Assembly: GCF_002927045.1 (NCBI RefSeq) | Contig: NZ_PRDW01000001.1 | Location: 124,001-188,000, forward strand | DNA: 64,000 nt | Direction: 5' to 3' | DNA from: Mycetohabitans endofungorum | Lineage (GTDB): Bacteria; Pseudomonadota; Gammaproteobacteria; Burkholderiales; Burkholderiaceae | Part shown: positions 48,535 through 55,977 of the stretch, in pieces | Layout of the letters: every line of letters begins with the position of its first letter | Position numbering within the stretch: the stretch's first letter is position 1 | Program-made: the position numbers and the translations under genes | The notes under the pieces: generated by a model | Told to the model about the DNA's origin: nothing | Database searches by the model: none | The model's input: only the letters and a program-made list of their open reading frames with translations

Positions 48535-48609
48535 CCGTTCGTTGGATTAACGTTGTTTCCGAACGTTAGACGTTGCTGCTGTCGATTTCAATAGGAAAGT
48601 AAATTGCAT

Positions 48610-49713
48610 ATGAGCATGCCCAGGATCGAAGCAGTGTCCGAATGGCGGATTACAGGTACCGATCAGCCGGGCGTGCGCTTGTCGGACGTGATTCTGCTGC
48701 TGACGCAACTGGTCGAGCTAGGCAGTATTGCGAGCGCGGCGCAGGCGCTCGGTCTCTCGTACCGGCACGCATGGGGCGTGCTGCGCGCGGCCGAACAGCG
48801 CCTGGGCGGTCCATTGCTCGTCAAGGTTCGGGGCCAGGGTTCGCTGCTGTCGCCGCTCGGCGAAAAACTACTGTGGGCCGAACGCGTGCGTATCGAACGG
48901 CTGGGGCCGCTCGCGCAGTCGCTCGGCGTCGAAGTCACCGATGAAATCCGGCGACTGTTGGCCCCAGCGCGGCGCGATGTGCGGATTCACGCATCACACG
49001 GGTATGCCGTCGCGGCCCTCGTACAAGCGCTCGCCGAAGGCGGCACCCCGGTGGAGATTCGGTATCGGGACAGTGCGGATGCCGTCGCGTCGTTGTCGCG
49101 CGGCGAATGCGACCTGGCCGGGTTCCACTTGCCGATTGGGCCGTTCCGCGCAGTATGCGCGGCTGTCTACCGACCATGGCTGGACGACAGGCGTCACGTG
49201 CTGATTCACCTGGCTCGCCGCAAGCAGGGGTTGTTCGTGCCGAAGGGCAATCCAGAACACATCGGCGGCCTCGTCGACCTGTCCCGCGAAGGCTTGCGCT
49301 TTGTCAATCGCCAGCCGGGTTCCGGCACGCGAATGCTGCTCGAGCTGATGTTGCGCGATATCGGTGTCGATCCGACGCGCATCAACGGTTACGCGTCAAC
49401 CGAACTGACGCATTCGGCGATCGCGGCGTTCGTGGCGAGCGGCAAGGCCGATGTCGGGTTCGGCGTCCAGCCGGCGGCTGCGTATTTCGGGCTGGACTTC
49501 GTTCCGATCGTCGATGAGGATTACTACTTCGCGTGCGAGCAAGCCTCGCTTGATATGGCACCGTTATTGGCGATTGTCGACGTGCTGCGCGACGACGCGT
49601 TCAAGGGCGCGGTGGCGCGGCTGCACGGATACGATGCCGCGCGTTGCGGCGACTGCGTCCCGATTCAGGAAGGGGTGGGGCCGCGGCATTCTATTCGGTT
49701 TTCTGATTATTGA
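48610..49713 (+). CDS. fdsR: FdsR-like transcriptional regulator (ModE/LysR-type HTH with substrate-binding domain)
   Basis: The 367-residue protein joins a ModE-type winged helix (LIELGSI-like LTQLVELGSIASAAQALGLS, SYRHAWGVLRAAEQRLGGPL, LLWAERVRIERLG) to a periplasmic-binding-like effector domain (DVRIHASHGYAVAALVQALA, FVNRQPGSGTRMLLELMLRD, KADVGFGVQPAAAYFGLDF). In Cupriavidus an FdsR of this kind controls the fds operon, here divergent across about 120 bp. The start is either ATG 48610 or the in-frame TTG at 48604, which has the better ribosome-site spacing. A decayed second copy is found at 52475-53101. Confidence 0.88.
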   Translation: MSMPRIEAVSEWRITGTDQPGVRLSDVILLLTQLVELGSIASAAQALGLSYRHAWGVLRAAEQRLGGPLLVKVRGQGSLLSPLGEKLLWAERVRIERLGPLAQSLGVEVTDEIRRLLAPARRDVRIHASHGYAVAALVQALAEGGTPVEIRYRDSADAVASLSRGECDLAGFHLPIGPFRAVCAAVYRPWLDDRRHVLIHLARRKQGLFVPKGNPEHIGGLVDLSREGLRFVNRQPGSGTRMLLELMLRDIGVDPTRINGYASTELTHSAIAAFVASGKADVGFGVQPAAAYFGLDFVPIVDEDYYFACEQASLDMAPLLAIVDVLRDDAFKGAVARLHGYDAARCGDCVPIQEGVGPRHSIRFSDY

Positions 49714-49743
49714 CAGAGCGTCAGGACGGCGGTGAGCGGGGCC

Positions 49744-49767
49744 TTCGCGCACGGCAATATGTGATCG
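49744..49767 (+). promoter_or_regulatory. hrpII-like box (TTCG-N16-ATCG)
   Basis: The site differs by one base from TTCG-N16-TTCG and ends 72 bp before the ATG at 49840. The same TTCG-N16-ATCG form, with a shared ATGTGTG/ATATGTG lead-in, occurs at 53220-53243 in front of the second Ser-rich gene at nearly the same distance. Confidence 0.5.
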
Positions 49768-49839
49768 TGTACCTGAATAGCCCGAGTCGTGCATTGATGT
49801 AGTGTGCGGATTCAGCACGATAGAAGGATGTCAAGCGCT

Positions 49840-50787
49840 ATGACGAAAGTGTACTCACCGCAGCAGATTTCCGTGACAGACTTGCCGATGGACATCGGCT
49901 TGGATCGTTTGTTAAACATTAAAGATACGGATTCGCTATCACCGAAGAGTCGGAGCAGGGCGCCAAGTACTGGGCGGCCGGGTGAGCTGGCAGGCCTGCG
50001 TTCCCGGCATCGCGGAAACGAAGAGTCGAGCGAGGTGACGCGTTCGCCTGCTGAATCGAGCAGGCAATCCTTCGAAAGTACGAGTTCACCGAAGCTGAGG
50101 AGCCGGTTCGTTGAGCTACTATCTACCAAAGAGGAAAAGACTTGGTCTCAAAAAGCTGAGAACTTGAAGCAAAAAACGGCTGTGGAGCCGTTTGTTAATC
50201 ATCTGGGCGTTGGGGAGGCAAAGTCAAAGACGGCTACGGCGCGGTTTGCCGATCATCTCGCAGGAGAGGACGCGAAGCTAAAGACGGATGTCAAACGATT
50301 CATTGATCATCTTGCCAAGGGAATCGATGCGCAAGCCGATTTGATGATCAAACTTGTCGATGAGGCCATTAGCGGCTGGGATAAGTATGCGAAGCATGAC
50401 GTCCAACCCGAGGCGCCTAAGCAGTCGGGTAAACGCCGTCGAGGAACCTTCAGCAGCTTGGCCAGCTCGCTCCAAAGCATAGGGCGACGACGCTCTAGCT
50501 CGACCCAATCGATGGAGCTAAACAACCAAACCGTGCCAGGTGTTGCTGCCGCGGCGGTGAATACAACGCCCGCTTCGTCAGCGAAGCAGCAGTCCAAGCT
50601 TCGTACGCGCAGCGCGTCGGTAGACAATTTTCGCAACGGTTTTTCGACATTGACGAGAAAACTTAGTGTGAAGCGCCGTAAGTCGATGTCGGATACCGTC
50701 GTCACCTCGCGCCCCGCCGATGAGTCGTCTGTCCCGCCGATCCCCACGCTGCCGGACCACGTCAAGGCACGCAAGCCTAAGCGCTGA
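49840..50787 (+). CDS. Candidate type III effector, Ser-rich with three 18-residue repeats
   Basis: I know no family for this 315-residue protein. Its first 90 residues are Ser/Arg/Glu-rich and probably disordered. Residues 112-165 are three tandem 18-residue units beginning KTAVEPFVNHLG, KTATARFADHLA and KTDVKRFIDHLA. The C-terminal third is basic and Ser-rich (GRRRSSSTQSM, TRKLSVKRRKSMSD) and ends in a Pro-rich, Lys/Arg tail (SVPPIPTLPDHVKARKPKR). There is no hydrophobic segment. Possible starts are GTG 49804, ATG 49828 and ATG 49840; I use 49840 because AGAAGG lies upstream at usable distance and because it places the hrpII-like box as in the other two candidates. Base composition is lower in GC than fdsR. 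Function is inferred from promoter and composition only. Confidence 0.6.
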   Translation: MTKVYSPQQISVTDLPMDIGLDRLLNIKDTDSLSPKSRSRAPSTGRPGELAGLRSRHRGNEESSEVTRSPAESSRQSFESTSSPKLRSRFVELLSTKEEKTWSQKAENLKQKTAVEPFVNHLGVGEAKSKTATARFADHLAGEDAKLKTDVKRFIDHLAKGIDAQADLMIKLVDEAISGWDKYAKHDVQPEAPKQSGKRRRGTFSSLASSLQSIGRRRSSSTQSMELNNQTVPGVAAAAVNTTPASSAKQQSKLRTRSASVDNFRNGFSTLTRKLSVKRRKSMSDTVVTSRPADESSVPPIPTLPDHVKARKPKR

Positions 50788-50894
50788 TTCAGCGGTTACC
50801 TAACCCGGCTTAAAACGGCCACACGCCCGAGGGCTCGGCCGTGCGGCAATACGTCGCCGCGACGGCTGGCTTACCCTCGGCGCCGCCGCCCGGC

Positions 50895-51350
50895 CTACTT
50901 CCAATCGGACTGGCTCGCCGACACCAGCGCAGCCCAATCGTCTGGTGGGCGCCCGCGCTCCAGCATCCGTTAGAAGACGGCATACGGATCACTTTTGCTG
51001 CCGGAAGAGCGCAAGGTGTTTTCATCATTCACCCACGCGAAAATGATGATCCGGGTTTTCGAGTCGAACCGAAAAAACAACCGGAATCGTCGACCGATTT
51101 TTGCGCACCGCCAGTGCCGAAACTCAGCGCCTATGGTATTGCCTTGGCGGTATTCCTCGCGGTTCGGATCACTCGGCACGGCCTCGAATATCAACTTCGA
51201 CAGTGCATCGAACAGCAGCCGGACGTTGGCGTTGGACTCGAAACCCTGCGGATCTTGCTGTTGCGCACGCTGAGTCGCAGCATGCAGTTTTACTAGCTGC
51301 TCAATTAAACATTCGTGAAAGAGCACATTCCACCCGTGACGCTGGATCAC
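50895..51350 (-). pseudogene. yhaV: YhaV-type toxin gene with a premature stop
   Basis: YhaV is a ribosome-associated RNase toxin of the PrlF-YhaV module. The frame from 51350 reads HGWNVLFHECLIEQLVKLHA, LIFEAVPSDPNREEYRQG, RRFRLFFRFDSKTRIIIFAW and VNDENTLRSSGSKSDPYAVF, all well matched to the family, and then meets TAA at 50970. Directly after that stop the same frame continues with RMLERGRPPDDWAALVSASQ to a natural stop at 50895, which is the family's C terminus. So a single nonsense change removes the last 25 codons. The gene overlaps prlF by 4 bp. The truncated 126-residue product may be inactive. Confidence 0.82.
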
Positions 51351-51670
51351 AGCGCCACATCGCCTTCAATGTCTGCGGCCAGGTCGACAAACTGGGGCAG
51401 TGTCGCCAGCATGGCTTGCACGAGATCGTTGGGCAAGGCGGTCAGGTGTCGCCCGTTTCGAATGTCTGTTTCCAGCAATGCCAAAAAGCTCCCGATGGCC
51501 GGATCTTCATGGGCAGAATCCTCGGCCCGGGTCACGATGACCTGCGAGCCGTGCAGGTCGAACGCCACCTTGCCGCCGTAGTCCACACCGAGCGCTTGGC
51601 GGATTGGCTTGGGTAGCGTGATCTGGCCTTGCCAGAAAACAACCGCTTGGTTGAACAACACCCAACCCAT
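51347..51670 (-). CDS. prlF: PrlF-type antitoxin (AbrB/MazE fold)
   Basis: This 107-residue protein is the antitoxin partner of YhaV. The swapped-hairpin core GQITLPKPIRQALGVDYGG and FDLHGSQVIVTRAEDS is clear, followed by a C-terminal helical part that would bind the toxin. The N terminus (MGWVLFNQAVVFWQ) does not look like the usual TVTSKGQ start, as though the first residues were replaced or frameshifted, and no ribosome site precedes the ATG at 51670. It is the first gene of the pair, transcribed in the same direction as ssrA copy 1 but behind that gene's terminator. Confidence 0.75.
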   Translation of the reverse strand: MGWVLFNQAVVFWQGQITLPKPIRQALGVDYGGKVAFDLHGSQVIVTRAEDSAHEDPAIGSFLALLETDIRNGRHLTALPNDLVQAMLATLPQFVDLAADIEGDVAL

Positions 51671-51761
51671 TGATTTAAATGAGCGTGAGACGTGTTGCCT
51701 GCGGGCTCTGGCAGTTTTTGGGGCGTAGAGGAAGGAGAGAGGCGTGGCGGAAGCACATAAG

Positions 51762-51790
51762 AAAAACCCAACCGAGCGTGGTTGGGGTTT
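51762..51790 (-). terminator. Intrinsic terminator of ssrA copy 1
   Basis: On the minus strand AAACCCCAACCA pairs with the CGGTTGGGTTT arm across a short loop and is followed by TTTTTC. It begins 8 bp after the tmRNA 3' CCA. It lies just outside the duplicated segment, so copy 2 does not have it. Confidence 0.85.
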
Positions 51791-51797
51791 TGAATAT

Positions 51798-52156
51798 TGG
51801 TGGAGCCGGCGGGAATCGAACCCGCGTCCGCAAGCACTCTACAACCAGTTCTACATACTTAGTCCAGTCTTTTGCTTTAACCGCACCGACGCGGACGAAC
51901 ACGCTTCGCTACGGCGAGTCACTGAATTTTCGGCCCCGGCGCCGTGACTTCACCAGGGATTAGCTGACGTGAATGACCTCGCGCGGTCTTGCGACCCTAG
52001 CCCGTCAGCGAGCTAGTGCGAGGCAGGCCGGTGTTAAGCGGCCAGTGCGTACGTTTCGTCGTTCGCAGTTACTTAAGTCCCATTGATTTACGAGGTGACG
52101 GGTCCTCGGTATGCCCTGAATTGCTTCGCTACCCACGTCGAAACCAGGTCGGCCCC
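51798..52156 (-). ncRNA. ssrA: tmRNA, copy 1 (tag ANDETYALAA)
   Basis: The 359-nt one-piece tmRNA rescues stalled ribosomes by trans-translation. The 5' end GGGGCCGACC pairs with the 3' GGCTCCACCA arm, and the T-arm GGGTTCGATTCCC is present. The tag frame at 52066-52034 encodes ANDETYALAA and ends in TAA. The gph-proximal promoter is preserved as duplicated sequence, but its possible -35 reads CTGACG instead of CTGACA as in copy 2. It has its own terminator. Confidence 0.95.
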
Positions 52157-52248
52157 GAAAAGTAGACGACTATTGTCTCACAGAACGTCAGATGCGGTCG
52201 ATGGGTCGGCTTTCAAGTGACGAACACGCCCCGCATACCGGGTCCGTA

Positions 52249-52474
52249 TTACTCCGCCACGACTCCGAACAGGCGCTGCAGTTCCGTTGTCGTTTCAACT
52301 ACGTGATCGGCCGCCCAATCGAACGGAGTGCCCTCGTTGCCGCAATAACCATAAGCCGCTGCGACGGTCATCATGCCGACCGCTGTGCCGGCTTCGATAT
52401 CGCGCAGGTCATCGCCGACGTAGACCGCGCTGGTCGGTGCGATGCCGAGCCGCTGTGCGGCCAGTAGCAGCGGC
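52249..52474 (-). pseudogene. gph: Truncated gph copy (3' end only)
   Basis: The last 75 codons of phosphoglycolate phosphatase are repeated here identically (AQRLGIAPTSAVYVGDDLRD through LQRLFGVVAE). At 52474 the sequence breaks off and continues as an fdsR-like gene in the opposite orientation. There is no start, so no product is expected. Confidence 0.93.
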
Positions 52475-53101
52475 TCGGCGGCCTGTTGCTGGTCAATGTC
52501 CATGGTCAAGACCCGATGCTGCCGCCAATGAACGAAAAGTTGCTTTGGGCCGAGTGCATGCGTGTGGAGCGGCTTGATCTGCAGTCGCTAAGTGCCGAAG
52601 TGTCGGACGAGATGGGGCGGCTCGTTATGCCGGCTCGACGCGATGTGCGGATTCATGCATCACAAGGGCATTCGGTCGCGGCATTGACGCAAATGCTGGC
52701 CGATGTACAGATGCCGATAAATGTTCGAATATCGAGACAGCGTGGATGCGATCGCGTCGTTGTCGCGCCGCGAGTGTGCCTGGCCGGTTTCCATTTGCCG
52801 GTAGGGGGATTTTGATCGACTTGGCCTGATGCTGCGCGACCTCGGTATCGATCCAACGTGCATCAACGGCACTCGTCCACTAGGCTCACTTACTCGGCGA
52901 TTGCGGTATGCGTTGCAAGTGGCAAGGTCGATGTCGGATTCGGCGTGCAGCCGGCGGCTGTCTAATTGGGCGCGGAGTTCATACTAATAGTTAATAAAGA
53001 CTCCTATTTTGATTGCTATGGGGATGCAGTTCATACGTCACCCTTGTCGATGACCGCCGTCCAGTTACGCAGTGATGCCTTTCGAGACATGCTTGCCTGA
53101 C
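52475..53101 (+). pseudogene. Decayed second copy of fdsR
   Basis: From the junction with the gph fragment, the sequence follows fdsR codon by codon (LLLVNVHGQDPMLPPMNEKL, LLWAECMRVERLD, MPARRDVRIHASQGHSVAAL). It then loses the frame (the FEYRDSVDAIASLSRRE block is in another frame), skips about 60 codons, resumes at LMLRDLGIDPTCING and KVDVGFGVQPAAV, and meets a stop. The first 60 codons with most of the DNA-binding domain are missing. It is much more diverged from fdsR than the two ssrA copies are from each other. Confidence 0.88.
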
Positions 53102-53219
53102 TGGAAGGATAGGATGTCCGCCGCTGCGGCAGTTGCGTGGTGGTTTATCAAGCGTTGGGAATTCGAGATTGAATTAGGGACGTTGCAGGTCATGAAAGAA
53201 ATGCAGGATGTTCGTTTGT

Positions 53220-53243
53220 TTCGTCGATGCTGATGTGTGATCG
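53220..53243 (+). promoter_or_regulatory. hrpII-like box (TTCG-N16-ATCG)
   Basis: One mismatch to TTCG-N16-TTCG. It ends 74 bp before the ATG at 53318 and shares the ATGTGTGATCG right half with the box at 49744-49767. A GTG at 53237 that opens a longer frame lies inside the box and cannot be the start if this is the promoter. Confidence 0.5.
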
Positions 53244-53317
53244 CGTATGCGCCTCGATTGCCGGTGTCCTGGTGTAGTGTGAGTTTTTGCCACGAAATAG
53301 AGTTGTTTACACATAAT

Positions 53318-54031
53318 ATGACGATTCAGCAGAATTCACCGAGTCCCACCGGAGTGCTAAAGTACAACCAACAATCAAGCAGTGTCAGTGACTCGTCGAC
53401 ATTGGAAACAGACGATGCTGTGCCGTTAGCAAACCTGTATCGCCACCGGCTTACCGCCCCCAGCGCACGGCACGGGACAGGATTACTCGCGCAACTCAGG
53501 GAGGATCAGCGTACCGTTAAACCTAGGCAGTCGCCGGCGCAATTTATAGAGGAGCAATTCGCCCATGGAAACGTCCGTACTTCTAATGTAATTAGGTACA
53601 TTAGGAATACGTACTCCCAATGGAATACACAGTATGCGAACGCAAATCTTGCAAAAGAGCCGCAGTCTGCAGAAGAGGCAGCAGATCGGTACTTCCATCA
53701 AGTCGAACCGATGCTTAATGTTAGATGGGAGGACGTGCGTGATTTTTTCAGTGCCACGTACCCCAGCCGCAACGATCAGACGCCAGAACCCATGAAAAGC
53801 TCGCAGCAGGACGTACCGGTGAGCGGCAATGCAACACCGGTCATGCGTCATCGCACCATCGAGCGCAGTCAATCGATGTCAAAGGTCTCGGAACGCACCC
53901 CTGTTTTGCCTGAAGCAACCCCGATGCCGCCGTTGCCCGAACGCCAGCGTCCGTCTTTGCTGAAGCGATGGTTCTCCAGCGTCTCGCTAAGCAAGCGTCA
54001 TCGACGGCGTAACAACGTGTCGGCGTCGTGA
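53318..54031 (+). CDS. Candidate type III effector, Ser/Gln-rich with a Pro-rich basic tail
   Basis: This 237-residue protein has no recognised family. The N terminus (MTIQQNSPSPTGVLKYNQQS) is Ser/Gln/Thr-rich and free of hydrophobic stretches, like type III signals. A central region (QFIEEQFAHGNVRTSNVIRY to VEPMLNVRWEDVRDFF) looks folded and helical. The C terminus has a Pro-rich stretch (PVLPEATPMPPLPERQRP) and ends with a basic LLKRWFSSVSLSKRHRRRN. The architecture, Ser-rich front and basic Ser/Arg and Pro-rich back, parallels the protein at 49840-50787, and both sit in the same place relative to fdsR and ssrA, so they may be diverged paralogues. GC is low compared with neighbours. The ATG has only a weak ribosome site. 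Confidence 0.6.
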   Translation: MTIQQNSPSPTGVLKYNQQSSSVSDSSTLETDDAVPLANLYRHRLTAPSARHGTGLLAQLREDQRTVKPRQSPAQFIEEQFAHGNVRTSNVIRYIRNTYSQWNTQYANANLAKEPQSAEEAADRYFHQVEPMLNVRWEDVRDFFSATYPSRNDQTPEPMKSSQQDVPVSGNATPVMRHRTIERSQSMSKVSERTPVLPEATPMPPLPERQRPSLLKRWFSSVSLSKRHRRRNNVSAS

Positions 54032-54094
54032 AATATCGTTTGCGCGGTGATTCCGCCGCAGATGTTCTACTCCAACAGGCACTGCTAGAGCGTG

Positions 54095-54773
54095 TATTGG
54101 TGGAGCCGGCGGGAATCGAACCCGCGTCCGTAAGCACTCTACAACCAGTTCTACATACTTAGTCCAGTCTTTTGCTTTAACCGCACCGACGCGGACGAAC
54201 ACGCTTCGCTACGGCGAGTCACTGAATTTTCGGCCCCGGCGCCGTGACTTCACCAGGGATTAGCTGACGTGAATGACCTCGCGCGGTCTTGCGACCCTAG
54301 CCCGTCAGCGAGCTAGTGCGAGGCAGGCCGGTGTTAAGCGGCCAGTGCGTACGTTTCGTCGTTCGCAGTTACTTAAGTCCCATTGATTTACGAGGTGACG
54401 GGTCCTCGGTATGCCCTGAATTGCTTCGCTACCCACGTCGAAACCAGGTCGGCCCCGAAAGTAGACGCCTATTGTCTCACAGAATGTCAGATGCGGTCGA
54501 TGGGTCGGCTTTCAAGTGACGAACACGCCCCGCATACCGGGTCCGTATTACTCCGCCACGACTCCGAACAGGCGCTGCAGTTCCGTTGTCGTTTCAACTA
54601 CGTGATCGGCCGCCCAATCGAACGGAGTGCCCTCGTTGCCGCAATAACCATAAGCCGCTGCGACGGTCATCATGCCGACCGCTGTGCCGGCTTCGATATC
54701 GCGCAGGTCATCGCCGACGTAGACCGCGCTGGTCGGTGCGATGCCGAGCCGCTGTGCGGCCAGCAACAGCGGC
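54095..54773. repeat. Long direct repeat, copy 2 (ssrA plus gph 3' part)
   Basis: Second copy of the 680-bp repeat described at 51795-52474. Here the right side continues into an intact gph, so this is the copy with native upstream context. The left side runs into the tail of the Ser/Gln-rich gene without any hairpin and T-run. Confidence 0.92.
54098..54456 (-). ncRNA. ssrA: tmRNA, copy 2 (tag ANDETYALAA)
   Basis: This 359-nt tmRNA is identical to copy 1 except for one base next to the T-stem (GCTTACGG instead of GCTTGCGG). The tag frame is at 54366-54334. It lies 92 bp after intact gph with a CTGACA upstream that may be part of the promoter. No intrinsic terminator is visible between its CCA end and the convergent gene ending at 54031, so its transcripts may run antisense into that gene unless processed. 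Confidence 0.95.
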
Positions 54774-55261
54774 GCAGGGTGGGGTTTCGGGTAAGGTGTG
54801 GTATCGCCGCCGATGACGCATCCGGCGGCGGCGCCCAGGCCCAGCCGGGCGACCAGCGGCAATGCCAGCCGTTCGATCTTGTTTGTGACAATGCCCCACT
54901 GAATGCCGCGCGCGGACAGTCCGTCAAGCAATGGACGAATGCCGTCGAATAGCGTCGTGTCAATGCAAAGATCGGCTTCGTAGTTGGCGAGAAACTCTTC
55001 TCGCATCGCGCTGAAATCGGGGTCGTGTGGCCCGATGCCGAATGCGCCGCCGAGCAGCCCGCGTGCACCGGCCGAGGCCAGCGGACGCAGCCTCTGCAGC
55101 GGCACCTCCGGCAAGCCGCGCACGCGGCGCATCTTGTTGACCGCCGCCGCCAGATCCGGCGCGGTATCGGCGATCGTGCCGTCCAAGTCGAACAAGACCG
55201 CGCGGCACGTCGCGAGCGCGGCGGCGGGCAACGAGGGGGACGACGAGAGAGTGTCTGTCAT
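54548..55261 (-). CDS. gph: Phosphoglycolate phosphatase
   Basis: Gph (237 residues) is a HAD-family phosphatase that removes 2-phosphoglycolate, a product of DNA-damage repair and oxygenase side reactions. HAD motif I is AVLFDLDGTIADTAPDL near residue 22, motif II includes WGIVTNK near residue 123, and motif IV is VYVGDDLRDIEAGTAVGM near residue 180. The ATG at 55261 is preferred to an upstream ATG at 55291. ubiG ends 11 bp before it, and ssrA copy 2 follows, a ubiG-gph-ssrA order familiar in Burkholderia. Confidence 0.94.
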   Translation of the reverse strand: MTDTLSSSPSLPAAALATCRAVLFDLDGTIADTAPDLAAAVNKMRRVRGLPEVPLQRLRPLASAGARGLLGGAFGIGPHDPDFSAMREEFLANYEADLCIDTTLFDGIRPLLDGLSARGIQWGIVTNKIERLALPLVARLGLGAAAGCVIGGDTTPYPKPHPAPLLLAAQRLGIAPTSAVYVGDDLRDIEAGTAVGMMTVAAAYGYCGNEGTPFDWAADHVVETTTELQRLFGVVAE

Positions 55262-55272
55262 GTCATCGCGGT

Positions 55273-55977
55273 TCACGCGGTGCGTCGGCACGCGAGCATG
55301 TAATTGATGCGGGTATCTTCGGTTAGCTCAAAGCGCTGGCCGATCGGATGATAGGCTACCCCCTTGAACTCATGCGCGAGCAATCCGGCGTCACGAACGA
55401 ACTTTGCGAGCTCCGATGGCTTGATGAAGCGCGTGTAGTCGTGCGTGCCCCGCGGCAGCATTTGCATCACGTATTCGGCGCCAATCACCGCGAATAAATA
55501 GGCCTTCAGGTTTCGGTTCAGCGTCGAGAAGAACACCCAGCCGCCTGGCTTCACCAACTGCGCGCAGGCGCGTACGATGCTCGCCGGCTGCGGGACGTGC
55601 TCCAGCATCTCCATGCAAGTGACCACGTCATAGGTCGCCGGCTCGCGATCGGCGAGTGCCTCCGCGGAGATTTCTTCATACTCGACGTTTGTCACGCCGC
55701 TCTCCAGGCTGTGCAGGTCGGCGACACCCAGTGCGTTCTCGGACAAATCGATTCCCTTGACCGACGCGGCGCCCAGTTGCGCGATCGACTCCGACAGGAT
55801 GCCGCCACCGCAGCCGACGTCGAGCACCCGTTTGTCGAGCAAATGGGCGTGCGAGTCGATCCACGACAGTCGCAGCGGGTTCATGTCGTGAAGCGGCTTG
55901 AATTCGGCTTTGGGATCCCACCACCGATGAGCGAGATCGCTGAATTTCTGCAGTTCGTGTGGATCGGCGTTGGTCAT
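55273..55977 (-). CDS. ubiG: Ubiquinone biosynthesis O-methyltransferase UbiG
   Basis: UbiG (234 residues) performs both O-methylations of ubiquinone synthesis with SAM. It begins [20 protein letters not shown], the UbiG signature, and the SAM-binding motif I is [20 protein letters not shown] near residue 52. Motif post-I ([11 protein letters not shown]) and [12 protein letters not shown] follow. The ATG at 55977 gives [12 protein letters not shown]; an upstream ATG adds three residues. It is co-oriented with gph and probably in one transcript. Confidence 0.96.
   Translation of the reverse strand: MTNADPHELQKFSDLAHRWWDPKAEFKPLHDMNPLRLSWIDSHAHLLDKRVLDVGCGGGILSESIAQLGAASVKGIDLSENALGVADLHSLESGVTNVEYEEISAEALADREPATYDVVTCMEMLEHVPQPASIVRACAQLVKPGGWVFFSTLNRNLKAYLFAVIGAEYVMQMLPRGTHDYTRFIKPSELAKFVRDAGLLAHEFKGVAYHPIGQRFELTEDTRINYMLACRRTA

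Larger units (their letters stand above)
51795..52474. repeat. Long direct repeat, copy 1 (ssrA plus gph 3' part)
   Basis: These 680 bp recur at 54095-54773 with only about six differences by eye: one base in ssrA, a one-base indel and two substitutions just upstream of ssrA, and two near the right border. The left border is TATTGG before the tmRNA CCA. The right border lies inside gph, where copy 1 switches to fdsR-like sequence. Confidence 0.92.

Noticed and set aside
53237..53317. GTG start extending the second Ser-rich gene by 27 codons
   Set aside because: It lies inside the hrpII-like box, has no ribosome site, and the added residues include Cys/Trp-rich sequence unlike the rest.
51795..54773. 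Prophage or island att sites at ssrA
   Set aside because: tmRNA 3' ends are common integration sites, but the repeat includes the entire gene and part of gph, and no integrase lies between the copies. A tandem duplication explains the layout better.
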